A stretch of DNA of 64,000 bases from Chara braunii (taxonomy: Eukaryota; Streptophyta; Charophyceae; Charales; Characeae): NCBI GenBank assembly GCA_003427395.1, contig BFEA01000259.1, positions 146,165 to 210,164 on the forward strand, in the 5' to 3' direction. A program made the translations under genes and the position numbers. Below the pieces are notes generated by a model that was given only the letters and a program-made list of their open reading frames with translations, did no database searches and was not told the origin of the DNA. The first letter of the stretch is position 1. Each line of letters opens with the position of its first letter. Of this stretch, positions 15,691 to 26,659 are shown piece after piece.

Positions 15691-18205
15691 TGACTCGCAT
15701 CTCCAGCACTCCAAAAGCTCCTTCAGTGGAACCACAAACACACATCACTTTTTGGGAGGGCCCTTGTGATTAATAACGTAGTACTGGCCACCTTATGGTA
15801 CAAGTCAGTCTTGTGGCCTCTCAGCAAACCGGCCCAGAAAACCCTGAAAAGAAAGGTGACGGCCTACCTATGGATAGGTGATAGCGAGAACACAACGGCT
15901 ATTAGTCGGGTGGCTTGGGATTCGGTGATACAACCTAAAGCCCAAGGGGGCCTGGGTATCATGGACCCAATGACCCAAATACAAGCACTATGCCTGCAAT
16001 GGATCCTGCGTTTGATCCTGGTGTTTCCACTTCTTTGGAGACCATTGACCCTGACACAAATTGGCCGACTTGCACCGGAAGCCCCACCCACGATAGACCC
16101 TCTATGCTGGTTGGACGATCGCTACTGGAAAGTACCAAGAAGAGCACGGGGGGTGGAAGCCACAAAGGGGATAAAGGATGACTTTTGGCCCAGAATAATC
16201 AAAATATGGAGAGCCCTACCCCTCCCGCAGCGTCCGACCCCTGAAAGATGGGAGGAAATAATGAGGCAACCCCTCTTTGGAAACTGCTGGATTACCAACT
16301 CTCAAAGTCAGATCTTCTGCAGTTCGAACCCCCCGTGGAAAGGATGGGTAAAAAGGGGGGTAATGGAAGTAGGGGACCTCTGGGACAAGGAACGCAGGGA
16401 CTGGAAAGAACTAGACCAAATGAAAGACAAGTTGAGATAATGTCGTAACATTGAGGAATCGTTGGGGGAGATTATAGAGGCACTCCCTCTGGCCTGACGA
16501 CCTATCCTGCGTTGAGGTCCAAAAATACAGGAGGGGGACTGGGTAATAATGGAGGGCGAATCCCACCAGGTGGGGCTTGTTCACCATGAACAGCCGACAG
16601 ACGTCACAGTGTGGGTGGAATGGTACAGGGTGGGGAGGAAGGGAGAAATGGTTGGCAGTGGAGCACCTTTCGAACGGATTGACAAAGCAATTCTGCACAG
16701 GATCCGCACGCTGGGGGAAGGGGATGACCGTAGAGCATACAGGCCGGACACTCCAATATCACAACTCCCCCTGGACCCCGCGGAATGGCAATGACACTCT
16801 TCACAAAAGACAAATCGAATAAACAACAGACAGACAACTATTATCAGAACTGTTAACAACCTATCAGTAAAAGCCACATACNAGATGTTACGTGTGAAAA
16901 GGAACGTGCGGGATGTAGTAATAGACAGGTGGCAGCGGCANCTCAACGTGGNCAGGCAGTTGCTGTCCCCTATAAAATGGTTTCAGAACAGCAAGTGCAA
17001 ACCGGCCAAAATTACATCCCTTCAGTGGCAGATTGCCCACCGCTGTCTCCCAACGAANAACTGGATAATTGACCATACTCAGTTGGAACAACAAGGANGG
17101 GCTCATCCATGGTGTTCTCNCTGCCTCCAAAGCTTCCCGTCCCAACGANGAATTGAAACAATCGAACATGTTTTCCTGCAATGTCCGTCGGCAGTCCTAA
17201 CATGGAGGTGGTGGGAGAGGGTGTGGAGACAGATGATTCCAGACCAACCATGGCCATGGGACTGGAGAGCGATTCTTCTGGGCCACTACCCAGGCCTGCA
17301 GGACTCGACCTATGCAAGAAACATGTTTGCTCTGGCAAGAAGGTCGNTACTCNGGGTTCTATGGTGGCAGCGNTGCGCGATGACAATGGNGGGTGTCAGA
17401 GTCGAAGGGGAGGAAAGGAAGGAACAGTTTAAAAACTGTTTTCAACTTGAGATTATGCAGAGATGGCGGGAAACGAAACAAGTCTTGGACACATACCAGA
17501 GGCCCAAAGACATATCAGAGAAGATCTCCAAATTTGCCAATGAATGGTTGGGCGGTCCAAGAGAAGGATGGGTGGCTAGCGTGCATTGGTCGGGCGACAA
17601 CGAATGTGATGGGCAGGCAGAAGAAGAGGACCAGCGGGCTTCTGTCCCACGAGACTACTGTCTCACCTTCAAAGACTGGACATCAATGGACCCCAGCATT
17701 CCCATGCGGGGCCCAGAGTTCTTCCCGGATCCCTTTCCCCCCCATCCCTTGGCAATGGAAGTCAGGCTCTAGAGGTCCGTCACAGGAAACTGTAGAAGGT
17801 GGGAATCAAAGGGACAGGAAAAGAACGGACTCGCTGGTGCCCCCCAGTGGTCCTGCCTGGTTCCCGTCCCCAGATCCCCTTAGAGCAGATGGTTGTGCCA
17901 CGGATACCTCAGACATCTTGCTCTTTCTGCCTAAATTCTCTTCCTAATTTTTTTCTCAATTTCTCTCATTTTCTCTCATCTTTTCTCATTTTTTCTAACC
18001 GTGTCTTCTTACTCTTTTCTGTCTTACTCAAACATAAGGCATTTCCGACGAGATGTAAAAGAAGGGACGNTGGACCCNGTTTCCAGCAGGTGATGCTCCC
18101 CACCAATAGATGGAGCCTCCCCGAGAGTGCTAGCGGTGTCTGCTCTTACCAGCACCCCTAGCACTCTCTCGGCTTGTTTTAAGGGAAAAAAAAAAAAAAA
18201 AAAAC
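15691..18205 (+). mobile_element. LINE B: 5'-truncated LINE inserted in LINE A
   Basis: It begins inside the RT C-terminal part and runs through the zinc knuckle, stop, 3' UTR, the 3' tail block (18068-18180: GGACGNTGGACCCNGTTTCC ... CTCCCCACCAATAGATGGAG) and about 20 A. Host sequence on both sides is consecutive LINE A endonuclease. A short ACTC lies at both edges (15693-15696 and 18204-18207) and could be the target duplication. Confidence 0.85.
15706..17772 (+). pseudogene. LINE B ORF2 C-terminal part
   Basis: The frame begins with SLFGRALVINNVVLATLWYK, the usual region after the RT thumb, then GGLGIMDPMTQIQALCLQWI. A stop follows at 16438, with a broken stretch to 16885. It then reads ITSLQWQIAHRCLPT and a zinc knuckle (CSxC ... 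EHVFLQCP, C-x2-C-x~15-H-x4-C), and ends in a FPDPFPPHPLAMEV motif that is also the end of the copy at 43020-43460. Several N calls lie within. Endonuclease, RT palm and fingers are absent. Confidence 0.85.
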
Positions 18206-19480
18206 TCCGAGGGCCGGTGGGCTTGGGTCAAGATCCTGATGGACTCAGAAGAATGGTCCATAATGTCTGTATATGTGCCTGTAGACTATCCTGCTAGACT
18301 GGACTTTTTCCAGTACCTGCCGGCCTACTTGCCAGATACTGAAAAACTGATTATCTGTGGCGATTGGAACACAGTTTTTAATCCAGGCCTAGATACATTA
18401 ACCGTAAAACCCTTACGGACCGATTCACAAAGATTGACCATTTTTTGCGAAACCCAAGGCTTGGTCGATGTTTTCAGAATTTTTAACCTGGAAAATAGTG
18501 GATTTACTTGGTTCGGCCCCCCTCCGTCACCAACCACTTGGGCCCCTCGAAAGAGGCTGGATTTTTTCCTGATTAGAGGCTCGCCGTGGGATCGTGCAAT
18601 TTGGTGTGATGTGATGCCAGGTTCCCTGTCAGATCATTACCCAGTTCTTCTGGATGCTCTGCCAAAGGATACAGTGGAGCGGCACCGGCCCCCTTTCAAA
18701 TTAAATATTAACCTGCTCAAGGACCCGGCAATTATAGAATGGGTAAACACCCAAATGACCAAATGGATCCTAGCTAAACACCTCTTTGCTGATTCCCTGT
18801 GGTGGGCCGACACCGGGATAGAGATAGTGCGACAGGCCCTTGTTACCTTTTCTCGTATGAAGGCAGCGAACAGGAAATGAAACGAGACCTCCCTAACTAA
18901 GGAAATCACTTATGCAGAATCCCAGATGGGCAAGGAGCCATTCTCTGATGGGTATTGGGCAGGTATCAGGACGACAGCACTATTGCAGTTAGAAGTATTA
19001 GAAATTAAGAGGCAAGCCGAATGGCTGGAATTTCTAAATCTCAGAGGGATCGTGGGGTACGATAGAATGACAAAACCTTCATTTCGATCTCTGCTGCAGA
19101 CTCAATCTAGATCACTTATTAGAGAACTAGCTCACCCGTTTGATGCTTCGGCTCCTAATGCGATTGCTACTGTAGATCTATGCAAATATGCATTGGAATA
19201 CTATAGAGATATTGTTACTACTCGCAGACCAGGGGACCCTCCTCATTTTGATATGACCGAAGTCGCTTCTTTTTGGGACCCAGTACAGTCTATAATCTCA
19301 GGGCCAGAGGCCAGAGAGTTGGACAGACCAATTGAGGAAGGGGAATTACTGCTGGCAGCCAAAGCCATGGCGAAAGCGAAATGTCCGGGCCTAGATGGCT
19401 TACCGATTGAATTTTTCTTGGCCACATGGACTACTTTTGGCCCCTTTTTATGCGAAATGTATAATGAGGCCCTGGTATAA
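18206..19480 (+). pseudogene. LINE A ORF2: endonuclease end and linker to RT
   Basis: The frame resumes with GRWAWVKILMDSEEWSIMSV, then LIICGDWNTVFNPGLD (catalytic D and N) and CDVMPGSLSDHYPVLL (SDH of the active site). Stops at 18878-18880 and 19478-19480 break the frame. RT fingers start near AKAMAKAKCPGLDGLPIEFF (about 19360-19420), the usual KxPGPDG region. Without breaks it would join the RT frame after 19511. Confidence 0.85.
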
Positions 19481-19483
19481 GGC

Positions 19484-20638
19484 CAGCTGCCGGAGGGCTT
19501 TACAAAGGGAATGATTTACCTCATGTATAAGAAAGGGTACAAAAGGGAAGTCAAGAACTGGCGCCCGATTTCTATTTTAAATGTAACGTATAAACTTTTT
19601 GCTAAAACGTTGGCTCTTCGCCTGGCCAAGCTGCTGCCCGCTTTGATAGGGTGGGAGCAGGGTGCCTTCGTGAAGGGCATATCTATTTTTGAGAATATCT
19701 CTGCGACTATCCAAGCTCTAGAGGTTATTTCCAGGGAAAAAAGAGACGTTGCGGTTCTGCTCCTTGATATGGAGAAAGCCTATGATAAGGTTGGGTGGTC
19801 TTTCGTCCACTCGACCTTAATTAAGCTGGGCTTTGGGCCGGGGTTTCGTACCTGGGTCAGAGCGAGCTATGAGCATGCAACTTCAGTGGCTATTGTAAAT
19901 GGATGTACGTCGCAGGAATTTAAATTGACAAGGTCCCTGCAGCAGGGCTGCCCCCTTGCCCCCCTCCTATTTGTCCTCCAATTGGAGGTCCTGCTGGCCA
20001 ACATTAGATCAAACCCCAATATTGTAGGCTTAAAACTGGCCCCAGGTATTGAGTGGAAGGGGGGTGCGATCACGGGCGATCTAACCGTCGCAGTGGATAA
20101 TAACCCCGGGGCACTGCAAGAACTCTGTAGGACTATCGATATTTACTGTAATCTATCTGAAGCTTCCATAAATTGGGATAAATCCAGCTACTTCCTCCCT
20201 TCCTCCCGGGTGTTGACTGTGGATTGGGTGCTGAAACAGATACCCGCTAACGCCTCTGACAGATTTTGGGGCGTGCAAGTCTCATTGACAGATTGTGCAG
20301 AGACGCAGGACTCGTTGCTGGCCGATAAAGTGGCGGCAAGAATAGCAGGCTGGAAGCGGAATTTCAAGCTTTTGCTTTTTGGGAGGGCTTTAGTTATTTC
20401 ATCGGCGGCCTTTTCTCTACTTTGGTTCCCACTCTCTATTCATCTTTTGGGTAGCAAGGCATATGCTCGTATTAAGAGGGATGCTGCCCGATATTTATGG
20501 AAACCTACAGCAGAATCACAGCAGGGCTTTATTCCCAAAGTGGCCTGGGAATCAGTAACAGTTGCCCGGAGTCAAGGGGGGCTCGGGATACTCGACCCAG
20601 CCCAGCAGAACTTAGCGCTTCTAGTAAATGGGTTATAG
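19484..20638 (+). pseudogene. LINE A ORF2 reverse transcriptase, catalytic box deleted
   Basis: RT motifs in order: MIYLMYKKGYKREVKNWRPI, ILNVTYKLFAKTLALRL, QGAFVKG, VLLLDMEKAYDKVGW (motif A with its Asp), and SLQQGCPLAPLLF (motif B). Where motif C (F/Y-A-D-D) should stand, the sequence reads GAITGDLTVAVDNN, so about three residues including one of the two catalytic Asp residues are missing. The protein cannot have polymerised DNA as it stands. GRALVISSAAFSLLWFPLSI and GGLGILDPAQQNLALL follow. Confidence 0.9.
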
Positions 20639-20871
20639 CAGCTGTTTTTGGTTCGAGAGGGAAATGGTGGGTGAGGTTGGCCGAATATTGTCTATCTAAA
20701 GAGTGGGTCTTGGTCAGAAGCACGGATACCTGGGCATGTTTTTTCATCCCGTCCTTTTGTGCAAGGAGAGTCAAGTCAAGGTTCTGGAAAAACATTCTGC
20801 AGGCTTGACAAAAACTTGCCCCAAAGGCTCTCCGAGGCCCGGAGACTAGAAGGGAAGTTTTAAACCAAATC

Positions 20872-22161
20872 TTGTTTGAGAATCAGTTTATTATATCAAC
20901 AAGTGGGGACTGGTTCAAAGCGGACGGTAGCACAGGCACGTTTGGAAAAGCGTGGGTTGAGAGGGGAGTGGTACAGATAAAGGATCTGTGGGATGAGGGG
21001 AGAGAGGATTGGGTCTCGGTTGGCTCATTAAAAAGCAGACTGGGTAGGCTTAGGAATGTGGAAGCTAATTACGAAGCCCTCCGTAAAGCAGTCCCACAGT
21101 ACTGGATACAGATGTTGCCTGCAAAAGTAGAGCATGGGCAGGGAGCTTGGCTGTTAGGGCCAGGGGAGGCCCAGACCGTTTTGAGAGTGATTGGGCCTGC
21201 CCTACCTCAAGGCATAAAAGTTGAAGTCTGGGGGAGAGAAGGTCATGGGTCCCGCTTAGGACAGCTCAAGCTAGCTGGAGAAAAGGTGATTCCTTCGACG
21301 GTTGGCCTCCTGGAATGTAGAGTGTGGTGCTCCATGAAGGAAGGCAAGGCCTCAGCGGTGGTGCTAGTTGAAGACGTGGGTAACCTTCAAATAGAACCCG
21401 TGATGTATGGCTGGAAGGAGACCACTGGAGCGAACATGTTTACCCCGGTGGCTGCATATAAACCCAGGATTGGGGTTCAGCTACAAAGAGCAAGAGTGAA
21501 GAAACATCCGATAATAACAGCCACCGAGAGGCTGAGTAAGGTACCGGGGTTCTCTTTGGGGTGCCTAGACTTGGCTGGGATTTGCCAAGGCTTGAAAGCT
21601 ATGGTGTCGCAAAAACAAGCCAGTCTGGCTTGGCTTCAGTTGCTGATGGTTACTCCCGCGGCAGTCTGGCTGGCAGCTAAGGGGATGGAATTGGAAGAAC
21701 GCTGCACTCGCTGTGGTTGGGGCTGGGAATCAGCCAGCCACGTTTGGCTGTTCTGTCCCTTCTCATTCAAAGTTTGGGAATGCTGGAAAGAGAACTGGAA
21801 AGGGGAGGGAGTAAAGGACCTCCCTTGGACCCAGGAGTGGGTACTGTTTGCTCACTCTCAGTCTGCGAAGGATCTATCCTCCGGTATAGGATACGCTGCA
21901 TTGGCTTGTAGAGGAGCTATTATGGAAGCGATTTGGAAAGCTCGAAGTAGAGCTCTCTTCAATCAAGAAGTCATTCCCCTACATGAAGTAATTGCTACTG
22001 CGAAACCTTTGATCAGACGGACAATTAGAGCAGACTGGCTCCCTCAGGGGAGACAGCCCCGTAAGAATCGGTATTGGTTTAAACAATCATGGGGAAAAGC
22101 ATCGGGATTGGTGTCCTTTGCTGCGGATGGAAGCCTATTACTGTCCGAATCCCTGTCGTAG
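20872..22161 (+). pseudogene. LINE A ORF2 C-terminal region with zinc knuckle
   Basis: A 429-codon open stretch that begins past a stop near 20808. It has WVERGVVQIKDLWDEGREDW (a usual LINE C-terminal block), then a zinc knuckle: ERCTRCGWGWESASHVWLFC (C-x2-C-x8-H-x4-C), about residues 283-302. IMEAIWKARSRALFNQE near the end matches the fragment at 11679. The region is thought to bind RNA or DNA in target-primed reverse transcription. Confidence 0.85.
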
Positions 22162-22486
22162 AAAACTCCTTGTTTGGTGGGTTGTGGATGGGGTGAATTG
22201 TTTTTAGGCGCCGCACAACTGTGCTTTTGGCAGTTCATTTGGAGTCTTTTGGGTAGATAGTCATTAGCTAGGAGTATCTGTATTGAGATAGTAGGTGGTT
22301 TTCTTGGTAGTCTGTATGGCTCCCCCGGGTCCTTGCTGGTCCCGTCAAAAGCATAAACTGGGTAAGGCTCTCAGATTTTTTATTTTTTCCGGGTAGACTG
22401 TGAGGATCCCCGGCCTCGATGAGTTTGTCTTTAATAAAGGTGAGCTGGTTTAAGAGAAAAAAAAAAAACAAAAAAAAAAAAAAAAG
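22162..22486 (+). other. LINE A 3' UTR and poly(A)
   Basis: About 295 non-coding bases with CCCCGGCCTCGATGAGTTTG and TCTTTAATAAAGGTGAGCTG, then 29 mostly A residues with one C. It lacks the GGGACGCTGGACC tail of LINE B and C. Confidence 0.7.
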
Positions 22487-22656
22487 TGCCCGGCGCCTGG
22501 CCATGTTCTAACGGAAGTTCATTTTGCACGTCTCGAGAGTGTTTTGACATCAGAAAAAAAAACAAAAACAACAAAAAAATAAATAAAGAAAGTGGTTGAT
22601 GCCCAATGTTGACCAGTGGAGTGAGGCCCCTCGATAACCGTCAGTACAACCCCCCG

Positions 22657-22820
22657 GGGCCAAGTCCCACCAGCGGCGTTGAGTTTCCTCAATGCCTGAA
22701 TCTAGACATGTTTGTGGCTATGTGCGTTTGAGGAAACTCAACCCTATTTCGGCACATCTCCACAAACACGTCCAGGTTCAGTCTTTGCGGAAACTCAACG
22801 TCGCTAGTGGGACTTGCCCC
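22657..22820. mobile_element. Hairpin element type A, complete
   Basis: The left end GGGCCAAGTCCCACCAGCGG and right end CGCTAGTGGGACTTGCCCC are inverted repeats. Inner arms with GAAACTCAAC occur on both sides. CCG flanks both ends (22654-22656 and 22821-22823), a 3-bp target duplication. Same family as 639-800. Confidence 0.7.
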
Positions 22821-22899
22821 CCGCCGTCTGACGACCGTTACCAAGATGTTGCTGCGCCGGACATCGCTCGCCGGCGGGCAGCGAGCTGCTGCGCCGGCG

Positions 22900-23400
22900 T
22901 GTACTTTCTTTTTTTTTTTTTTTTTTTTTAAAGCCGACGTGTTCTCAACTAACAGCACCGATTTGGGGGGAATGTTTTCTGTTGACCTTCCCTTTTGTCC
23001 TTTTTCGGTTTTTTGTCTGTTTTCATCTGTTCTTTTTTTTTTTTGTTTGTTTCTTTTCATTGGATTCATCTGTTCTTGCCCAGCGAGCTTCCCCCGCCCG
23101 ACCCATCCCTTCTGTTGGGAGGTGAACCGCACGTACAATTAGGCGGTCCGTATCTGGTCCGCATCTGAGGCCGGTAGATTACGCACGTGCTGCGGGTGTG
23201 AGCAGCGTAGAGGACGTTCGTTCTCGAGGTTTCTTTTCCTTTTCTTTTTCGTTTTTCTTTTTCCCATGTCTCATCACTTGTGCCCACTACACGCACGTGT
23301 GGGCAACCACTCACAACAGGGAGCTATACCACAGATCTGTCAGTTCGTGGGGCGGCGGCACGCCCTCGAAACGGGAATCCAGCGTCCCTCCACATGGGCA
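22900..23400. other. Unassigned DNA with T-rich tracts
   Basis: T-runs at 22909-22929 and 23032-23044, then C/T-rich sequence. No gene or repeat end was identified. Confidence 0.4.
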
Positions 23401-23403
23401 AAG

Positions 23404-23653
23404 GGCCTCGCCATACCACTCCCGAATACCCAAAAACACGGCGTCGCCACACCACACTGGAAAAGTGAAAAAGACAGAAACGCGGTGGAACACACAAAAA
23501 AANNNNNNNNNNNNNNNNNNNNNNNNNNNNNNNNAAAAAAAAAAAAAAAGAAAAAAAAAAAAAGAAAAAGAAATGCGGTGGGCGCATGTGGCCATGTTCT
23601 AGCAGGAACTTCATTCTCATTTTGCACATTTCGAGAGTGGTATGGCGTTGCCC
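23404..23653. mobile_element. Short TIR element with 3-bp duplication AAA and a sequence gap
   Basis: It starts GGGCCTCGCCATACCACTCC and ends GAGTGGTATGGCGTTGCCC, with AAA on both sides (23401-23403 and 23654-23656). N at 23503-23534 lies between A-runs. The right half has the CATGTTCTAGCAGGAACTTC / ATTCTCATTTTGCACATTTC wording of the dispersed repeat. Confidence 0.65.
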
Positions 23654-25128
23654 AAATTCGGGATCCGATAGTGGGTTAGCAGTAATGCCAGCCTTTTTTT
23701 TAGAGGAACGTTTTTTTCGCTAACCAAGATCATGGGCCTCGTTGCACTACGTGCTCTAGAACATGGAAAGATACACCGCCATCATGTGCTCGAGGCCACA
23801 TAAGGGCTTAACGAGGGTTTAGGGCTCAAAGGGAGCCAAGGGCCGGACAGGGAGTCACTCAACAGGGGGGCTGTCGAACAGGGCTGGGGTCAGTCGTAAA
23901 AAGGGCTCTTAGATGGGTCGGGTTTAATTGGCAGCTCCATGGGATATTTAGAGCCCCGGGTAGTCAACAGATACGGCCGCAGCCACAGAACCGTACGTTG
24001 TATTCGGGGGAAGTCAGTAGCGCTATGGCCCCGAAGCTGCCGGCGCTAGGGGCTTGGGCGTTGCCCGAAGCTGAGGTTGCCATACCCAGCTGTTCCTGGC
24101 GGCCCACGGCGGCTGCTTTCGTTCGCGTGCGGGAGCAGAGCTTGGCCAGCATGGTGGGTGGGGAGTCTGCCGTAGCTACGTTGGGACTGGGTGCTGGGCG
24201 TCGCGGTGCTGCATGGTTTTCTTCGCCGCCTGCAATACGCTGTATGGATAACCAGGGCACCGACGGTGCATCTGGCCTGATATTTGAAGACTATACATGG
24301 AGCGTGCGTGGCGCGATTCGTCTGTTTCAACTCTTTCAGCGTCTTGGACTTTGCTGCGAATTGCCAGCGCTTCAGGATAAGTGGTTTTGCATGATTACCT
24401 GCTTTCTACTTGAAAGGGAGTGGGCAGTTGGGTGGGTTTGTTCTCTATTTTGAAAGAGAGTGGGCCTGGCCTGTGCGGGCTTGTTCCTTATTTTGAAAGA
24501 GAGTGGGCCTGTGAGCTATTTTCCTGAGCGTTTATCTCTGGTCTTTCGCATCAAGTGGTGAGTCTTGGTAGTTTTGGCAAGAGAGTCGGAGTTATTCAGC
24601 GAAACAGTGCAAATGGAAGCGAGATGCTGGCCCGATGTCTTGGTGGGTGGTATGCTAGGTTTGGGTTCATGATTGTTCACGTTTGGTCTCTGAGATTGCA
24701 TTGCTTTTTGAGTTTAGGATTGGCTTGTTGGTGGTACGGTAGGTCTGGGTTTCTTGGTTGTCGACGTTTGCTCTTTGAGATTGAGTTGTTTTTTGGTTTT
24801 AGGATTGGATTGTTACTTTCTTTTCAGTCGGTAGGTTTTTGTTTTTCTGTGGGTTTCCGGTGTTTTTGGGACGATGCTCTTGGGAATGGTTTCGATAGGC
24901 TTTGGTTTGCTCGATAGATGCTTTGGTGATATGAACTCTGGCGCTTCCGTTCTGTTTTTTGAGTCTTTATGGTATCTAAGTAGTATTAGGAATTCGATGG
25001 CTGAGTAGCGTTTTTGTTTTGTGGCTTTCCACAGGTTTTCCTTCGTTTTAGGTTTTAGCTGTGGCCATTGGTTTTTCGTGAGATGATTTTTGGTGTTTAG
25101 CCGTTTCTTTGAGTTCTTACGGCATTTA
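23654..25128. other. Unassigned region, possibly a retroposon body
   Basis: A 151-codon + strand ORF (23998-24453) has no recognised motif and no homologue in the window, so I do not call it a gene. At 24405-24520 a unit near TATTTTGAAAGAGAGTGGGC occurs two to three times. The GT- and TTT-rich DNA from 24540 to 25128, and the same tail block as at 10520 appearing at 25815, suggest one old retroposon interrupted by the MITE at 25129. Confidence 0.4.
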
Positions 25129-25678
25129 GGGTCTCGTTAGACACTCCTAAAAGTGCCTGTTCTTAGGATTGCGTCTTGGTTGCATGCAATCCTAAACACA
25201 ATTTTGAGATCGAAAATGTGAAAACGGCGTTAGGACGAGTCCTAAAGGATTTAGGATTCCCCAGGCAAAATCGTCCTAAATTTTCCAGTAGTCCCCGACC
25301 TACTAAAAAATTTAGGATTCCTGTGTTTCATGGACTCGTTGTGTCACGCGCATGGCACCGTCGACACCGAGCTGCTGGTGCAGAAGCGGTCCGTCGGGTC
25401 AGTGGTCAGACATCGGAGGTTTTCTGAGGGTCGACCCGGGCAACGGCCACGAACGGTAGCCGTTGGCGGGGATTGGACAGACATTGGCAGGAATGGATGA
25501 ACATTGGCGACGCGGCTACGTATACGCATATGAAAACCGGCCACGAGAGACCTTTTAGGATGAATCCTAAAAGATGATTTTTAGGATTGCGTGTAACGAC
25601 ACCGCACGAAATCCTAAAAATCCTTTAGGACTCGTCCTAAAAATTTTAGGATTCTTTTAGGAGTGTCTAACGAGACCC
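25129..25678. mobile_element. PIF/Harbinger-like MITE, 550 bp, TTA duplication
   Basis: The ends are perfect 25-bp inverted repeats beginning GGGTCTCGTTAGACACTCCT (right end AGGAGTGTCTAACGAGACCC), flanked by TTA on each side (25126-25128, 25679-25681). GGG-starting ends and a TTA target duplication are typical of PIF/Harbinger. The inside has many TTTAGGATT / AATCCTAAA words in both orientations and a second inverted pair (ACGAGTCCTAAAGGATTTAG near 25230 against CCTTTAGGACTCGTCCTAAA near 25622). No transposase, so non-autonomous. Confidence 0.9.
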
Positions 25679-25814
25679 TTAGGTAGTATTAGGAATTAGG
25701 TTGTTGAGAAGTGTTTTTGTTTTCTGGTTTTCTACAGAGGGATGGCTCGGGATGGGGAGTGCACCGAGGCCAGTTGCCCTCTGCTATTTTCATCTTATTC
25801 TCTGCTATGTTGAT

Positions 25815-25890
25815 GTAAGCCTTGGGCACCGGGCCCGTTCGAAATAAAATTTCTATCGAGTTGAAAAAAAAAGAAAAAAAAAAAGAAAAC
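25815..25890 (+). repeat. Retroposon 3' tail with A-rich end
   Basis: TGTAAGCCTTGGGCACCGGG then CCCGTTCGAAATAAAA and an A-rich run matches the tail at 10520-10603. Confidence 0.55.
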
Positions 25891-25904
25891 CTACGAGGTG
25901 ATAA

Positions 25905-26078
25905 GGCCAGGGTCGTGGTCCCACTAGCAAAGAGGATAGGATCGAATGCCTGTATCTGGACCTAATTGTGGAGAGGTGCAGGAAATCGAGATTGAACTGC
26001 TTTTCTGCACCTCTCCATAAAACACATCCAGATTCAGGAGCTTGATCCTATCCTCTTTGCTAGTGGGACATCGGCCCA
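25905..26078. mobile_element. Hairpin element type B
   Basis: The left arm GTGGTCCCACTAGCAAAGAG then GATAGGATCGAATGCCTG, and the right arm TGATCCTATCCTCTTTGCTA then GTGGGACATCGGCCC, are inverted repeats. The inner GTGGAGAGGTGCAG / CTGCACCTCTCCA pair is shared with type A. Same type as 40289-40494. Confidence 0.7.
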
Positions 26079-26087
26079 GTTAATGTA

Positions 26088-26460
26088 GCTCAGTGGTTAG
26101 AGCACAGGTTGGAAATGTGCATTGTGGTATGAGGTTGCGGGTTCAAATCCGCAGCCTTGTGCATGGACACCGGCAGGGCGTTAGAATGACGCACGGCTGG
26201 ACACACACCCCTTGGGCCCTTGGCATGACACAGGTTAGCTATTACAGGCACTGCCTGCGCACCACCCAAGGGTTGTTCATGGTCTTGTATGTTGGTTCTG
26301 GGTTTCACATGGGTTGCTTGGGGGTGTTGGTCTTGGGTGTTTTGTTGATCTCCCCAGTCTGGCACATCACACTTTCGTGTCATTCCCGCTAGTCGTTCAC
26401 ATGGTAGAGTCATTCGATTACACGTTACAAGTTCACGGGTTCGAACTTGGTTCGGACCTT
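26088..26460 (+). mobile_element. tRNA-headed SINE-like unit(s)
   Basis: 26093-26160 has a tRNA-like A box (GTAGCTCAGTGGTTAGAGCA) and B box (GCGGGTTCAAATCCGC) about 35 bp apart. A second tRNA-like stretch at 26388-26452 has ACATGGTAGAGTC and CACGGGTTCGAACTTGG. The D and T arms are fair but the acceptor stems do not pair and the anticodon arm is disturbed, so these are SINE heads, not tRNA genes. A degenerate kin is at 54425-54475. Confidence 0.55.
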
Positions 26461-26577
26461 GGGAAGCTCCTTGTCTAGCTTACCCCGTTCTCTCTTCGAT
26501 ATACACACATGATGCTGCCTAGACATCTTGATATATTGATTCACAGAGCACACACAGCCTTCGGGCATATATGTGAC

Positions 26578-26659
26578 ACCCAACCTCATGCCCAGCGCGA
26601 CTTCCTGATCGGAGTGGAATGGGGGCGACGGGGGCCTGTAAGTGCGAAGAGGGGTGTGC
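26578..26659 (-). repeat. Inverted LTR 3'-end fragment abutting element 2
   Basis: On the minus strand the stretch reads GCACACCCCTCTTCGCACTT, then TCCGATCAGGAAGTCGCGCT and GGGCATGAGGTTG. It matches the end of the element 2 LTR (28970-29042: GCACACCCCTTTTCGCACTT, TTCGATCAGGAAGTCACGCC, GGGTGTGAGGTTG). No primer-binding site follows, so it is a 3' LTR end from another copy in the opposite orientation. Element 2 begins directly at its edge. Confidence 0.75.

Larger units (their letters stand above)
14222..22486 (+). mobile_element. LINE A: long non-LTR retrotransposon with U6 5' fusion
   Basis: Order: U6 fragment, ORF1 (14256-15431), ORF2 endonuclease start (15415-15690), an inserted LINE B (15691-18205), ORF2 endonuclease end, reverse transcriptase and C-terminal zinc knuckle (18206-22161), 3' UTR (22162-22456) and an A-rich tail (22457-22485). 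Without the insert it is about 5.7 kb, a usual length for a plant L1-type LINE. ORF2 has several stops and lacks the RT catalytic box, so it is dead. Confidence 0.9.

Noticed and set aside
23998-24453. A 151-codon ORF as a host gene
   Set aside because: No motif, no homologue in the window, and repeat-like surroundings.
26093-26165. A tRNA gene
   Set aside because: A and B boxes are good, but the acceptor stem does not pair and the anticodon arm is not standard, so it is a SINE head.
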